NCBI GenBank assembly: GCA_001936135.1
Contig: CP012815.1
Span: 186,001 to 250,000, forward strand
Length of the DNA stretch: 64,000 bases
Origin: Saccharomycopsis fibuligera x Saccharomycopsis cf. fibuligera
Lineage: Eukaryota > Ascomycota > Saccharomycetes > Ascoideales > Saccharomycopsidaceae
Direction of reading: 5' to 3'
Positions 10,021-21,575 of the stretch are shown piece after piece (positions within the stretch are counted from its first letter, which is position 1; the number at the start of each line of letters is the position of its first letter). Position numbers and translations under genes: made by a program. The notes beneath the pieces were generated by a model. That model saw only the letters and a list, made by a program, of their open reading frames with translations, did not search any database and was not told the DNA's origin.

Positions 10021-12638
10021 GAAGATTCGCTGATAAAATTTCATTGAAGCATTGGTCATTTTGATAATGACTGGTTTTGTAATCTTATGCTGTTTTATAC
10101 TGTCTTGTTTATATATTTGAAATATTTTCAAAACTGTTATACTATATCGATTTACCTATTCTTTTTACAAAATGTAAAATATAAAATCTAATCCTGCTTT
10201 ATTTGAAGTCGGTGATCAGCTTGGTTTTCCGTACATACAGACATATAGCCTGTGTGCCGCAGCATACAGCATACACTATAAGGTATACAGTAGCTCCCTG
10301 TTTATATGGCTAAATGATGCCACGGCATGGCATTCATGGCAAAAAAGACTTTCTTTATATGAAGATAAAAAGTCAATTATGGTTCAAAAACTCAAATTCA
10401 TTGCGTAGGCCTGTCACTCAAATAAAAGATTTTACACAAACAATGCTGTTGTACTTAAAGGACGAAATAAAGTTGATTAAAGATAAAACAAGTGGACCTC
10501 ATACTATAAGAATGAAAACATGGTTAGAGATACAAGACTCTACTTCTACTATTTGATAAATTTAGTGATCGCTCTATATTAAAGATAGCGTAATTATTTC
10601 TGCCAGCTGGTATTTGGTTGTATTAACCTGTAGTAAATTTTAATAAGTTTAATAGAGAAAAAAGCAGTTTAGGGGAATGTTAAAAACATATATAATGTAC
10701 ACTGAATAAATTTCAAAGGAAAGCATTATCTATTACAAAACGCATTCAAGTCACACATGTTCCAATAATCATGTCTGAACTAATCTGCTAAAGGCATTAT
10801 TATAATGAAAGAAAAAAGTTTTAAAACAATATCCACAAATCTTTTAAACAACAGATGCTATCATCATCAATTCAGAATAAAGTTTCTCAATGACTTTGGG
10901 CTTATATAATATTCATATTGTAGTTTTGTAAGTATACTGAGGTTTGAGCGGCATGTAAGTCGTAGTCGTGTCATCGCGTCGTCGCTGTTTTTGTGCTATG
11001 ATTTGGTGTAATTATTTGAACTAACTTGGCAAGTATTTTTTTTCTTTTTATACTACAACGAAAGCAATCTACGAATTAGTCAAATTCTCTATGGTCGCTT
11101 TCTTTCAAACCCCTTTATACTGCCCCAACTGATAGTAAATTACAAACAGTATTTAGGTGAAGTTGATTAGTAAATACATATAAATAATGTAGTCTCCTGC
11201 CTTAGGTCCTGAAAAAAAAAAATCATTCAAGACTCCATTAAAGAGACCTAGATAACAATAAACAAGAACAAGAATAAGAGCAAGCAAAATGCCAGTCCAG
11301 TCCAGTCACTCCAAGGTTATCTTTTGTTATATTGTGCAGCGATAGAACATACTAATAACAATCATTGCATATTGCAAGAGAAAAAATGCTAATTCCAGCT
11401 CAGTTTTTTCTGCCATCCATCTAAACTTTCAAAAACAGACTCACTGTGAAAAAAAAACATCTTACAACAAAAAATGAAACTTTTTCAAAAGTAAGCCTTA
11501 TTCAAAAGAAACCAAAATGGATTCCGAAAAAACTAAACCAGGAATGAGGTATCCTCCTCCTGACAACAAACAATAAGCGCAATTGTTACTTCTGTCACTG
11601 ACTCCGAAGCAGCCAACACCATCACCATCATAATCAGCATTATGATAATGATAATAATGCCCACACAAGTCCAAATTAGCTTCCCATTTGGGAAAAAAAC
11701 AAACCATACACTCACGGCCAACAAAGCGTTAACACTAATAGTGATATCAGTATGCGCATTAGTATAATCTCAGCACTGACGCTGAAACAAGACATAGAAA
11801 CAAGGCACACGGTACTATCGCATTTAGCGCTTGAAAAGAAAAAATACACAAATTGTCGTTATTCAAGAATTGTCCGATATACTACCGGCAGTAAATGCAA
11901 TTATGCATCAAAAGAATTTTACCAACATTACATTACGTTATCATGTAAAAGTTATGGAATGCACGATAGATATACCACCAATTGTTAGAAAAATTGACAA
12001 TTCATTAGAATTTAATCTAATCAATACAAACATGCAGTTGTACTTTCAGCTATAATCATAGCCATAGCTATGCCCGTAGTTCCAGTCACTGCAATACCAA
12101 CGCAGACATAATGATACACAGACAGACATATGCTCACATACACGCAGATGATAGCTTTTCAATAGATCATAGAATTTTATCTAGAGAACAGCAGAAACGC
12201 TTTCGACTAGGTGATGCTTTGCAATGATGTGCTTTATCATGCTAATGCGTATGATGCACTGTGATTGTGAAACGATAAGACTTGAGTTTGCTTGAAGTTG
12301 ATGCTAAGAAGTGCGCACATTTGAAGCATTGCTTCCTTTATCAGAGATCAAATATCTACCTGTTGATTTATCTTTTTGTCTGTCCATTCATGTTGATGTT
12401 ATGTGTTCCTGGCTTTCTTTGAAAGCTCGCAGTGTTACCCGCGCTGATGCGATGCTCTGCGCTGCAAATTTTTTTTTTTTTTTTTTTTTATTTTTCTGCA
12501 CAAAAATTTTTCAGAGGTTTTGAATTTAACAGTGGAGAGACATCAAAATACAGAGCCTAATATAGGGGAGTCAGAACAATCTGGACAATATTTTTTTTAT
12601 AAAAAAATACATCAAGCTAGATAACCAAAATCACCGTC
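10021..12638. other. 2.6-kb ARG1-DBP3 intergenic region
   Basis: No gene could be supported. Short frames at 10314-10556 (+, 80 aa), 11498-11707 (-) and 11831-12055 (+, not ATG-initiated) have no recognisable domain. Mono- and dinucleotide runs are common, including 21 T at 12469-12489 near DBP3. A non-coding RNA could lie here, but nothing in the sequence identifies one. Confidence 0.5.
12449..12511 (+). promoter_or_regulatory. PAC-like and RRPE-like elements before DBP3
   Basis: A PAC-like word (GCGATGC, 12449-12455) and an RRPE core (AAAAATTTTT, 12502-12511) lie 190 and 128 bp before the DBP3 ATG, separated by a poly-T run. This pair marks ribosome-biogenesis promoters in budding yeasts. 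The PAC word is an imperfect match to GCGATGAG. Confidence 0.5.
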
Positions 12639-14237
12639 ATGTTCGCTGATAAAGAATTCAAACATAGCAAAAAAAGAGCCGCTGAAGGCGGTGCTACCAA
12701 AGAAGAAAAAATCTCCAAGAAGCACAAATTAGACAAAAAGGAAAAGAAGGATAAAAAGGATAAGAAACACAAGAAGGATAAGAAAGAAAAGAAAGACAAA
12801 AAGGATAAAAAAGAAAAAAAGAGCAAGCACGTTGAAGAGAAGGAAGCTAAAGAAGACAAACCAGGTGCTTTTGCTCCTGCACCAGTTGCCATTGCTGCTT
12901 CTGCTACTCAATCTGACATTGATGCCTTCCTTAAGGAAAACGAAGTGGAAATCACTGATCCAAATAATGCCACTGACGTTTCTCCAATATTATCATTTAA
13001 AGACATCAACGAAGCCATTGATCCTCGCATTGCCACATGCTTCAAAGATTTCAGTAAACCAACACCAATTCAATCTGCCTCATGGCCATACTTGTTTGCT
13101 CAAAGAGACGTTATCGGAGTTGCTGAAACTGGTTCCGGTAAAACCTTTGCTTTTGCGGTGCCTGCCATTAATCATGTTCTTAATACAAAATATCATAAAG
13201 GCAAGCCTCAAATTTTGGTGGTTTCTCCAACCAGAGAATTGGCTATTCAAATTTACGACAACTACAAGAAACTTAGTGATGCCACCAATACTAAATGTGT
13301 TTGTGTTTACGGTGGGGTCCCTAAAGAACAACAACGTCATGATCTCAAGACTGCTAATACGGTAATTGCCACCCCAGGTCGTCTTATTGATTTGATTGAA
13401 GAAGGTTCTGTTGATCTTAGTGATGTTTCCTACTTGGTGCTTGATGAAGCTGATAGAATGCTTGAAAAGGGTTTTGAAGAAGATATCAAGAAGATCATAA
13501 GTAGTGCCAAATCAGTAGCAGACTTGCGTCAAACTGTTATGTTTACCGCTACTTGGCCTGAAGAAGTACGTAAATTGGCTACTGGATACATGTCATCCCC
13601 GGTTAAAGTCACTATTGGTAATAGAGACGAATTAACTGCCAATAAGCGTATCACTCAAATTGTTGAAGTTGTTCAACCTTATGATAAAGAAAAGAAATTG
13701 TTTGAATTGCTTCGCAAATACCATGTTGCTAATGATCCAGAAAATAAAATCTTGATTTTTGCTCTTTACAAGAAAGAAGCTACTAGAATTGAAAGATCAT
13801 TGCAGTATAAAGGATATAGTGTTTCTGCTGTGCATGGTGATTTGAACCAACAGCAACGTACCCAGGCCCTTGAACAATTCAAAAAGGGTATAAACAACAT
13901 TATGCTTGCTACTGATGTTGCTGCTCGTGGTTTGGATATCCCAAATGTGAAAACTGTTATCAATTTGACTTTCCCGTTGACTGCCGAAGATTACGTGCAT
14001 CGTATTGGTAGAACCGGTAGAGCTGGTAAGACAGGTGTAGCTCATACTTTTTTCACCGAACAAGAAAAACATCTCAGTGGTGCTTTAATTAATGTTTTGA
14101 ATGGTGCCGATCAAAAAGTTCCTGACGAATTACTTAAATTTGGTAGTCATACTAAAAAGAAGTCTCATAGTGCATATGGTGCTTTTTTCAAAGATGTGGA
14201 TTTATCAAAAAAGTCTAAAAAGATTGTTTTTGATTAA
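12639..14237 (+). CDS. DBP3: DEAD-box ATP-dependent RNA helicase Dbp3 (60S pre-rRNA processing)
   Basis: A 532-aa protein (S. cerevisiae Dbp3 523 aa). The N-terminal 90 residues are a Lys-rich KKDKK/KKEK tail typical of nucleolar Dbp3. The helicase core follows: the Q-motif region ([12 protein letters not shown]), motif I AETGSGKT (about 161-168), Ia PTRELAIQ, Ib TPGRL, II DEAD (about 269-272), III as TAT in MFTATWP where the commonest form is SAT, IV-V ending [10 protein letters not shown], and [12 protein letters not shown] (about 453-462). Dbp3 acts in early 27S pre-rRNA cleavage in the nucleolus. RRPE/PAC-like words lie upstream. It is convergent with BMT2. Confidence 0.92.
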   Translation: MFADKEFKHSKKRAAEGGATKEEKISKKHKLDKKEKKDKKDKKHKKDKKEKKDKKDKKEKKSKHVEEKEAKEDKPGAFAPAPVAIAASATQSDIDAFLKENEVEITDPNNATDVSPILSFKDINEAIDPRIATCFKDFSKPTPIQSASWPYLFAQRDVIGVAETGSGKTFAFAVPAINHVLNTKYHKGKPQILVVSPTRELAIQIYDNYKKLSDATNTKCVCVYGGVPKEQQRHDLKTANTVIATPGRLIDLIEEGSVDLSDVSYLVLDEADRMLEKGFEEDIKKIISSAKSVADLRQTVMFTATWPEEVRKLATGYMSSPVKVTIGNRDELTANKRITQIVEVVQPYDKEKKLFELLRKYHVANDPENKILIFALYKKEATRIERSLQYKGYSVSAVHGDLNQQQRTQALEQFKKGINNIMLATDVAARGLDIPNVKTVINLTFPLTAEDYVHRIGRTGRAGKTGVAHTFFTEQEKHLSGALINVLNGADQKVPDELLKFGSHTKKKSHSAYGAFFKDVDLSKKSKKIVFD

Positions 14238-15447
14238 GGTTATTGTTGATGATTAGTTGTTGATTATTTTTTTTCCGTTCTTGTTGCTTTTCTTGCCTGA
14301 AATTGTTGATGTTTACTTCTTTACATTTTTTGTTAATTCATCATTTTTTTCATTGTATGGATTTTTATCTTTTTTTTTCCATCATTATCATTATTTGTAC
14401 AATAGAGTCTTCCTATATGAGTGCTTAACTTCATTATTCTTCTAAATATCATCATTATGTCTACTCTACTTTATTTGTTTATTTTTATAATATGCATTAC
14501 ATGTTGTTAGACACTTTTATTTATCGTGTTCGTTTTTGTAGATATTGTATATAAGCAAATGCCAGTGAATTTCCGTACTTGGAAATTTCAGCTGCATCAC
14601 ACATACCGTATATTTAACAAACATTTTCTGCCTTCAGTTTGCACTTTTACAACTCAATCTGGTGATATCAAAATTGGTGATTTGCTGCATGGAAAAAAGT
14701 CGTTTTTGTGCTTCCCCAAAATTCAGCTGCCTTTCATAAAATTGCTAAAGCAAAACTAAATATTTGTCTATGTTTCTCTTATCGAACTTTGTAATGCTAT
14801 TAGAAAAAGCCAAACACAAAAAAAAAAAAAAAAAAAAAAAACTTCTTCAATATTTGGATTGCGCATATGATGCCAATTTTCACCCATATTAAAGAGAGAA
14901 CGACAGACAGACGGCTAGCTGAGTATTGTATAAAGCTATTCAAAATGCAACAATTTGCATGAAAAGATTATAAACAATTCGCGTGTCGTGTATCGTTAGG
15001 ATAATTCCTCGAATCGCAAAAGAGCCTTGCCCGTACGGGTAATATAATTTGTTTAAATTTAGAATTAGACAAAAATCAGTGTGAATATGGTCTATTTGTC
15101 TCAATTCCCAGCTCAAATAAAAGTGCTATATATAGTCCACTGATGTATATATATGTCAAAGCTTCAAACACATCCGACCATAAGTGACATATACTAGCGC
15201 TTATTGAATTGTGACATTCAGTTAACAAATTTGCCAAGTTTATTCATGGATCTGTAATCACTTAGCAGCTACTTGGGGATGACCAATCACACTTTGACTA
15301 TTGGTTCATTAAGCAATAATTATTACATTCTGATTATTGCTTAATTTAATAGAACTTCAGACTGTGCATGAGGCAACCGCAAAACAAGACAACACAATAT
15401 TAATAACAAGAAAAAACTCCTTGATATATTTTGTTTGAGTTGTCTTA
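14238..15447. other. DBP3-BMT2 convergent intergenic region
   Basis: 1.2 kb between two convergent 3' ends. It carries a 24-base A run (14818-14841), a GTACGG palindrome near 15030 and a strong hairpin near the BMT2 3' end, listed separately. The + frame at 14526-14759 begins with GTG and has no recognisable domain. No gene is supported. Confidence 0.6.
15308..15345. repeat. Perfect 13-bp inverted repeat with a 12-nt loop
   Basis: Arms 15308-15320 (ATTAAGCAATAAT) and 15333-15345 are exact reverse complements. The hairpin lies about 100 bp past the BMT2 stop codon, where it could form in the 3' UTR or just beyond. Confidence 0.85.
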
Positions 15448-16737
15448 TCAATTTAATATAATGGAAAAATTATTTCTTTGAGCCTTCCTCGTTAAGTTTG
15501 CCAACTCTTTCTTCTGAAATTTAACTTTTTGTCCTAGTGAAGGTGTACCATGATATTTCAATAACATGTAAACCAACTTGGTTGATTCATGATATTGTAA
15601 CAATTCATAACCTAATTGATGCATCAATTGGATTAAATTTTGTTTATTAATGTATTTTGAATTTGTGACGCATGGCAATGGAAGCACAAAAAATAAGCAT
15701 GGGAAAATTGTCTTTCCATCGTCGTTGTCATCATTAGCAATAACTTTGTTGTCACTTTTTTTGCTATTTCTACTATCGTTATTGCTGCTGCTGTTGTTAC
15801 TATCATTAACGTTCTTGAAAAAATAACTTAACCGTCTCAACATATCCCCTCTTTCCTTCGCACTACTAACAAAGTTCAAAACTAAAGATAAACTAATCAA
15901 ATCAAATCTATCGGCATCTGTAGTCGGGATTGGACGTTTCATAAAATCTTGAGCTTCAATGAGCCCGGGTTCTTGAGAGTTGAGGTCAATTCTAGTGACA
16001 CTATCTTTAAACCATTTGGCGGTGGAAATTTTGTTTTTGCTGCTTAGTGAGCCGACTTCTAGGGCCTTTAGCTGTTTCTGCTTTCTCGAAGGGGGAGCAA
16101 AAACAGCAGAAGATGATGTTCCAGATGATGAAGAGAATGATAAAGAGGGCATTCTTCCTTCAACTTCATACATATCTAGCCATTCGATTAGTTTTTTTGA
16201 AGAATCACTGCCTCTTTTACTATGTTGCCCATTTAATGAAGCGGCTTGATATAATTGTAGGCCACCCTGAAATTCAATTTCTGCGTCTACTTCTGCTAAT
16301 AATTCTGCAAATTGCGCACCAAACTGTTTGGGCGGCGAGCTGCTAAGTGCATGTGTTGATGAAGATGCTGAAGATAAACTGAGTTGAGTGATACTGTTAA
16401 ATATTTTGGTTTGATTAAATTTAAGATGTTCTTTTTTCGACTGAGCTGATAATTCAGATCGTAGCTTTTTGTAACTTTTGTAAACTTGTTGATGGTTCTC
16501 AGCTAATACGGCTGTATAGTTTTCCGGAGTCAACTGTTGCTGCTGCTGTTGCTGCTGTTTCCTTTGCAAGGCTAAATAATATACATTATTAAACTTTTCA
16601 AGCAATTGCTTCTGCGCTTTCAAAAGCACATGAAATCGATTGATCAATTCGCGAGACTTTTTCGGCTTAATCTTTTTAATGCCTCCTAGTGTCTTTGAAG
16701 ATGTCTTGCCGGTAATTGGCGTAAGCTTCTTTCGCAT
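15448..16737 (-). CDS. BMT2: 25S rRNA adenine-N1 methyltransferase Bmt2
   Basis: A 429-aa protein from the first ATG (16737). The frame stays open 25 codons further, but only from a GTG. Bmt2 makes m1A in helix 65 of 25S rRNA in the nucleolus. Supporting blocks: the basic N-terminus with KKSRELINRFHVLLKAQ, LIEWLDMYEVEGRMPSL, the acidic strand end RIDLNSQEPGLIEAQDFMKRPIP (SAM-binding region), the FDLISLSLVLNFV motif, and the C-terminal LFFVLPLPCVTNSKY and MHQLGYEL. A poly-Gln run (about residues 63-70) and an Asn/Ser/Asp linker (about 315-345) are insertions compared with the S. cerevisiae protein (about 340 aa). It is convergent with DBP3. Confidence 0.85.
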   Translation of the reverse strand: MRKKLTPITGKTSSKTLGGIKKIKPKKSRELINRFHVLLKAQKQLLEKFNNVYYLALQRKQQQQQQQQLTPENYTAVLAENHQQVYKSYKKLRSELSAQSKKEHLKFNQTKIFNSITQLSLSSASSSTHALSSSPPKQFGAQFAELLAEVDAEIEFQGGLQLYQAASLNGQHSKRGSDSSKKLIEWLDMYEVEGRMPSLSFSSSSGTSSSAVFAPPSRKQKQLKALEVGSLSSKNKISTAKWFKDSVTRIDLNSQEPGLIEAQDFMKRPIPTTDADRFDLISLSLVLNFVSSAKERGDMLRRLSYFFKNVNDSNNSSSNNDSRNSKKSDNKVIANDDNDDGKTIFPCLFFVLPLPCVTNSKYINKQNLIQLMHQLGYELLQYHESTKLVYMLLKYHGTPSLGQKVKFQKKELANLTRKAQRNNFSIILN

Positions 16738-17298
16738 TTTGTTTAATGATATAGTACTATGTGATTCACTTTCGGTCGAATAATCTATAGATTTGGTAAT
16801 AATTTTGTTCACATCTAGTCGTATACTCGTCTCTCAATGTTAGCATTATTCATGTTCACAAGAAATATAGATTTTCGCTCTGTCAGCTTACCCGGAGCTA
16901 TTACTGCATATGCGGCTCTCAAGCTTTCTGCAATTTCAACATGTTGCTGCTCTCTTATTGAATATGAATTATAATGAAAACACTCACAAAGTTTCCCACA
17001 AGAACTATTATTAATTAAAATGTAAGATGTGTGTGATTGACTATTGAATAAAAATAAAAAATAACAATAAAAAAAAAAAAAAAACAGAAAAACCAAGGCT
17101 CTGTTTAAAAAGCTACACAAGACATCATGGAACGAAGTGAAAAAATCATTTTTGGATTGTCCACAAAAAGTGGCGAGGAGTATATAAAATCGAACTAAAT
17201 GCGCACCTAGAAATACTAGGCTGAAATTGATAACAAAAAACCTAAAAGGCCCAGCCTCTTAAAAGTTCATAAACATATAGGGTTAAAGTTGCACCACC
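16738..17298. other. BMT2 upstream region and 3' side of the RING-H2 gene
   Basis: About 560 bp between two genes that both read leftwards: the BMT2 promoter and the 3' end of the next gene. It includes a short poly-A run near 17070-17083. The - frame 16815-17120 has no recognisable domain. Confidence 0.6.
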
Positions 17299-18204
17299 CT
17301 ACCTATTCTTGTCATAATTATTCAAAACATAATAATAGACACCAAACCGACAATAAGGACAATTGAATTCCATTTCATTAAAACCCCCTAAAGTTTCAGC
17401 AGCATTATTATTGGAGTACTCAAAAAACCAAGCCTCAATACATTTAACATGGTAACAATGATGACATGGAAGTTCTTTAATTATTGATTTACCTACCAGG
17501 AGTAAATCGAGACAAATGGGACAAAATTGCTCTTTATTTGCGTCTTGTTGTTGTTCTTTTTTAGCACTATGCTGCAAGGCTGGTTCTTTTGTAGCATTGC
17601 TGTTCTTACTGTTACTGTTGTCTGGTTTCACTTTAGAGACAAGTTTTTGTGATAGCAAGGGAATTTTACTGTACCGGTTATGCAACTTCGATACATTAAA
17701 ATGCTTTTTGAATCTTTCCTGAATACTCTTGGATTTTCCCGAAGTCGATTGAGCTGCTGATAAATCATCCAGCTGAACAGTATCATTGTCATTACTAAAA
17801 TTATTACCACTGATTCTTTGCAACTCAGAAATACCAAATACTTTATTAGGAATCAAAAAATCAAGCATGTTTTTGAAATTCTGAATCTTAGCACGGCGGT
17901 AAACCCCCTGAAGGCTGTTATAGTACAGATTAATAAACCGAACTGCATTAGGTGGATTATTTAACCCATCATTTTCACCAGCAACTCCTAGTCGCTGGCC
18001 CAAAGTATGGTCATTTTGGCGGAAATTATCTAACTCGTTCAAGAGTCGATGAGTTTCTTTGAATCCAGAAGATAACATGAATATTAGGGAGTATATTATC
18101 GCAAGGATTAGTAATAAAGAAGCGATGTTGTAGAGTTTCTCCTCTGTGATGAAAGCATTAAATTTGTTAGTGATGCTCAGCAACGAGCACCAACTCTGCC
18201 ACAT
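17299..18204 (-). CDS. Membrane-anchored RING-H2 protein, probable E3 ubiquitin ligase
   Basis: A 301-aa protein starting at the first ATG (18204); the frame opens 13 codons earlier but only from GTG. One hydrophobic segment (about residues 27-46, IASLLLILAIIYSLIFML) is followed by a helical, polar middle and a C-terminal RING-H2 domain: C-x2-C (CPIC), then C-x-H-x2-H-x2-C (PCHHCYHVKC), a 26-residue insertion, and C-x2-C (CPYC) close to the end. All eight zinc ligands are present, so it should be a functional RING. A single-span membrane E3 is the natural reading. I do not recognise a named orthologue; a fungus-specific ER or vacuolar ligase is possible. Confidence 0.75.
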   Translation of the reverse strand: MWQSWCSLLSITNKFNAFITEEKLYNIASLLLILAIIYSLIFMLSSGFKETHRLLNELDNFRQNDHTLGQRLGVAGENDGLNNPPNAVRFINLYYNSLQGVYRRAKIQNFKNMLDFLIPNKVFGISELQRISGNNFSNDNDTVQLDDLSAAQSTSGKSKSIQERFKKHFNVSKLHNRYSKIPLLSQKLVSKVKPDNSNSKNSNATKEPALQHSAKKEQQQDANKEQFCPICLDLLLVGKSIIKELPCHHCYHVKCIEAWFFEYSNNNAAETLGGFNEMEFNCPYCRFGVYYYVLNNYDKNR

Positions 18205-19115
18205 GGTGAATAGAGAACAGGAAGAGTAGTGTAGTACTGCCACTTGAAAGGGTGTGGTCTAAGCTATATTGTCAAAGCTAAAAAAGAGTATAACAAGAGA
18301 GGAATAGACATTTGCAGGCTAGTTTGGTAAGCATAGAGCAAGTTGTGGTTGGTTTGTGTCTTCTTGTTCCATGGGATGACAATGACAATATTGCCTTCAG
18401 TTCCTCTATTTCCGAATCCTTTGTTGTAGTGTCACGTGTATATGAATATAGTCTGCACTCAGCAAGTATACAACCACTATCATACTGTGCACCAATGGTG
18501 TTTTATATATATCTAATTGTTAGACGTAGTTTTGAAGGCAACGGAAGGAATAGTAGAGTGTAAGCAGGGCTGCTATGCTGGATGTTATACCGTTTGGTTT
18601 TAAATAACAATCCAGTCGTTTTGATGGGTGTAAAACATAACTTTAGTTAGCTAATAAAAAGCGGAGTAACTCTCACGACAAAAGACACCAATTAATGACA
18701 AACAAAGATATCGCATTTTCTCCTACACTTTAAACGTACTGGAGCTCCTCTTACCGCCAGTCAACTACAGAATTACATCTCATAACACATATACCGGAGT
18801 TATTCACTGTAGTAGTTATCCTTGCCCTCAAAGGATGTAGTTATATATGGAGTCGTCATCTGTTACCCTCCCTTGTATGCCACTGGCATCGCGATTTCTG
18901 CTTCATTGATTGATTACACCACAGAAAAAAACAGTGATTGACTGCAATATATAGGCAAACTGAAAGCATCGCATCCATTGCCAATTACTAATTCCAGTGG
19001 CAACCACACACAAGACGTCGTACATCGGTTGAGTTTACCAGACTTGATTAATTGCTTAAAATAGCACCAACTATACTCTATCACACAATACAATACGTTA
19101 ATATTGCAATTCAAG
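18205..19115. promoter_or_regulatory. Divergent promoter region: RING-H2 gene / HRT1
   Basis: 911 bp between divergent genes. No clear regulatory consensus was singled out, and no additional coding frame or tRNA was seen. Confidence 0.5.
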
Positions 19116-19656
19116 ATGTCTGCTGAAGCTATGGACATTGACAGTATGTGTTTTCTGGTTTTTTGAGATTAAGTATATGAGTGTTCGAGATGATCCTGCG
19201 GCGTCAAGAGACGCTTTTGGACTTCACCAGCGTTCACATGAAAATACCTAATTATTATTGTCCATTACAATATTTAAACTAACCTCTATGATTATAGCCA
19301 AACCAGAAAACGAACTAACCCCACAAGAATCCCAAGCATCAGAAACCCCGAAACCTCAAGTATCAGAGAAAAAAGTAGCCAAAAAGCCGCGATTTGAAGT
19401 ACGTAAATGGACCGCTGTGGCGTTTTGGTCCTGGGATATTGTTGTTGAGACTTGTGCCATTTGCAGAAATCACTTAATGGAACCATGTATTGAATGCCAG
19501 CCAAACAACATGAACTCTTCATCAGAGGAATGCATAACGGTATGGGGCGCTTGTAATCATGCTTTCCATATGCATTGTATTTCTAGATGGTTGAAAAACC
19601 GTAATGTGTGTCCTTTGGATAATAGAGAATGGGTGTTTCAAAAATATGGTAAATGA
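19116..19656 (+). CDS. HRT1: RING-box protein Hrt1/Rbx1 (cullin-RING ligase catalytic subunit), two exons
   Basis: Exon 1 is 19116-19143 and exon 2 is 19298-19656; the joined CDS encodes 128 aa (S. cerevisiae Hrt1 121 aa). The short exon 1 gives MSAEAMDID plus one base of a Thr codon completed by exon 2. The conserved core runs from [28 protein letters not shown] to the C-terminus. It has the Rbx1 beta-strand that inserts into cullin and the extended RING-H2 with zinc ligands in [15 protein letters not shown], the [16 protein letters not shown] block and [10 protein letters not shown]. Hrt1 recruits the E2 Cdc34 to SCF and other cullin complexes. Only a TTG-initiated frame exists without splicing, so the intron is required. 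Confidence 0.93.
19144..19297 (+). other. Intron of HRT1 (154 bp)
   Basis: Donor GTATGT, branch-point-like AAACTAACC (ACTAAC at 19279-19284 by reading) and acceptor ATTATAG. Splicing restores the frame into the conserved RING-box protein. Confidence 0.9.
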
Positions 19657-20405
19657 GCGGTCGATTGTGTATTTTTTTATTTTTTTTTTTTTTTGATCTG
19701 TTTGTTGCTGATATTATCGTAGCTTCTTCTTTTTTTTATTCTCGCTGTTCAGTTCTTTGTCGCCTTTTAGTTATTTTTTTCTTTCCATTAGTTTTCTATC
19801 TTGACACATTGGGTTATTAATTTCCTCCCGTTGATAATAAGCGGCACACTATTTTATTCGTGGCATATATATACTGGTTTTAGCCTTAATTTTACGAAAA
19901 ACGATTTTGCATGTTAACAAAAAAGAAAAATAAACACTTGATTACGTTTTTGCTGCATTAAAAAAGACTTGTTAAGATTAGATTATTTAGTATTTAGTAT
20001 TGGGTAATGTTGAAGCATTCTATCCTATCGTATCTTGTAGTCTGCCTCAGAAAGAGAGAGAATAGTAATATAAAGATGCCAAAACAACTTTACTGACCAG
20101 CAGTATAGCAGAGTTGGAACCTCATGGAAAGAAAGAACATCCATATTTTAGCAAGAATTTATTCAGGAGAACCAACACTATTGTCAAAGAAAAGTCAGCC
20201 TATCAAGTTGCATTGTATGCTAGTAGGAATAACCAGAGTAACAACATTTCAAATACCAAAAATGAAAGATACTATTCATGTTTCTTTTGGCTTAAAAGTA
20301 TCACTTGCAAATTTTTGCTATTAAATTATCGAAACATTTGAATGGAGAAAAAAAAACCGTAAAAGTTCAATTATATCTTTGCTATTTATCGCTGGTATTT
20401 ATGAA
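19657..20405. other. HRT1 / RIM9-like convergent intergenic region
   Basis: T-rich 3' region after HRT1 followed by ordinary AT-rich sequence. A 66-aa ATG frame at 20124-20324 (+) overlaps another frame and has no recognisable domain, so it is not called. Confidence 0.55.
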
Positions 20406-21428
20406 TCAGCCTGTAAGGTTATTTGCGTTTATGTTCGTATTGATATTTGTCTCGCGGCCATTTTCCCTACCTTCACTAGAATGACCATCAACTGTATGTG
20501 TGGGCACTTGTACTGCTTCTGAAGCATAATATTCTTCATTGTGCAATCCTCTTATATTTGACACCCTATTCAACTCACTGCCGTGCATGTTTCCACTACC
20601 GTTACTAAAATCATCACCAATATGGTTACTATTATGCTCATTAATTACTTGAGTTCCGTCCGCAGTTTGGCTTGTTGAGTCGCTCAGTTTAATTTGTAAA
20701 AGATGTTCTGAGCTATTGCTTGGCCAAGTAGTCAACCGATACCCATCGCCATCATCATCATTATCATAATGTTCTTCATCATTATATCCCACATCATCAT
20801 TATCATCATCATAATACTCAAATCCATTCAAAAAGTATCTGTTGCTATTTCCATGACTACTCATCAATTTATTGTTCTGATACATCGCAATTCTGCTTGA
20901 TGTAGATCTTCTCATCAAGCAAAACATTGCACCACAAATGGCAATAAGTACCGTTGACCCTAAAATGATCCACCCACTCCAGTCCAAATGTGGAGCAAAT
21001 AGCAAAATGTCCACTAAGAAGCAAAGCAAACTTAACAAAAAAGTAGGCAATGACCAAAGTAGTAAAAAGAACAAAAATCTCAAGTTTTGCGAAGGAGCAG
21101 TGAAATAAATCATGAATGAGAACACGAGAAGCAAAAAGGTAAAACCACAAGAAATCGGATGTACCACAAGTAATTTGGAGATAGACCGTCTTGTATTCGA
21201 AGGCAATGAAAAAACTGAAAGTTCTTCTACTGTAGTGGCACTGTAGCCAATCTGCACTGGTGAACAAGTACCATTATTGTTGCAAAACCCCAAAGCGCCA
21301 AACTTATATCCATCATAGGTGCAAAGCGTGATGGTATGAGTAACGGGCACCGTAAGAACGGCAATCAACTGGATGGCAAAGGCCACGGCAAGAAGTGTAA
21401 CAACGGTAGTTGCTGCGCGATAGCCCAT
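20406..21428 (-). CDS. RIM9: PalI/Rim9-family four-span membrane protein (pH-response sensor complex)
   Basis: A 340-aa protein. Membrane spans lie at about residues 7-27, 88-110, 115-140 and 150-172. The first extracellular loop has the SUR7/PalI-family features FGALGFCNNNGTCS (two Cys), IGYS and SLPSNTRRSISKLLVVHPISCG. The C-terminal 165 residues are cytosolic, hydrophilic and Asp/Asn/Ser-rich. In yeasts Rim9 is a plasma-membrane partner of Rim21 in the Rim101 alkaline-pH pathway. The family match is clear; Rim9 itself, rather than a paralogous SUR7/PalI protein, is the more likely but less certain choice. It is divergent from FIG4 with a short shared promoter. Confidence 0.7.
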   Translation of the reverse strand: MGYRAATTVVTLLAVAFAIQLIAVLTVPVTHTITLCTYDGYKFGALGFCNNNGTCSPVQIGYSATTVEELSVFSLPSNTRRSISKLLVVHPISCGFTFLLLVFSFMIYFTAPSQNLRFLFFLLLWSLPTFLLSLLCFLVDILLFAPHLDWSGWIILGSTVLIAICGAMFCLMRRSTSSRIAMYQNNKLMSSHGNSNRYFLNGFEYYDDDNDDVGYNDEEHYDNDDDGDGYRLTTWPSNSSEHLLQIKLSDSTSQTADGTQVINEHNSNHIGDDFSNGSGNMHGSELNRVSNIRGLHNEEYYASEAVQVPTHTVDGHSSEGRENGRETNINTNINANNLTG

Positions 21429-21575
21429 TGGTTAGTGTCGGATGGCATGAATATGTGCTGTTGGATCATGTATGTCAAGTCTGTTCCATCCCTCTATCAC
21501 AGTATCAATATATCATAATATTGATGTTTAATTCTAGCGAAACTGTTTTTGTATTATGTGATATTATGCGCTTTT

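Noticed and set aside
12832-13365. 177-aa + frame inside DBP3
   Set aside because: Out-of-frame shadow of helicase motifs I to Ib.
16738-16812. 25-codon N-terminal extension of BMT2
   Set aside because: Opens only from GTG; the first ATG is at 16737.
18205-18243. 13-codon extension of the RING-H2 protein
   Set aside because: Opens only from GTG; the first ATG is at 18204.
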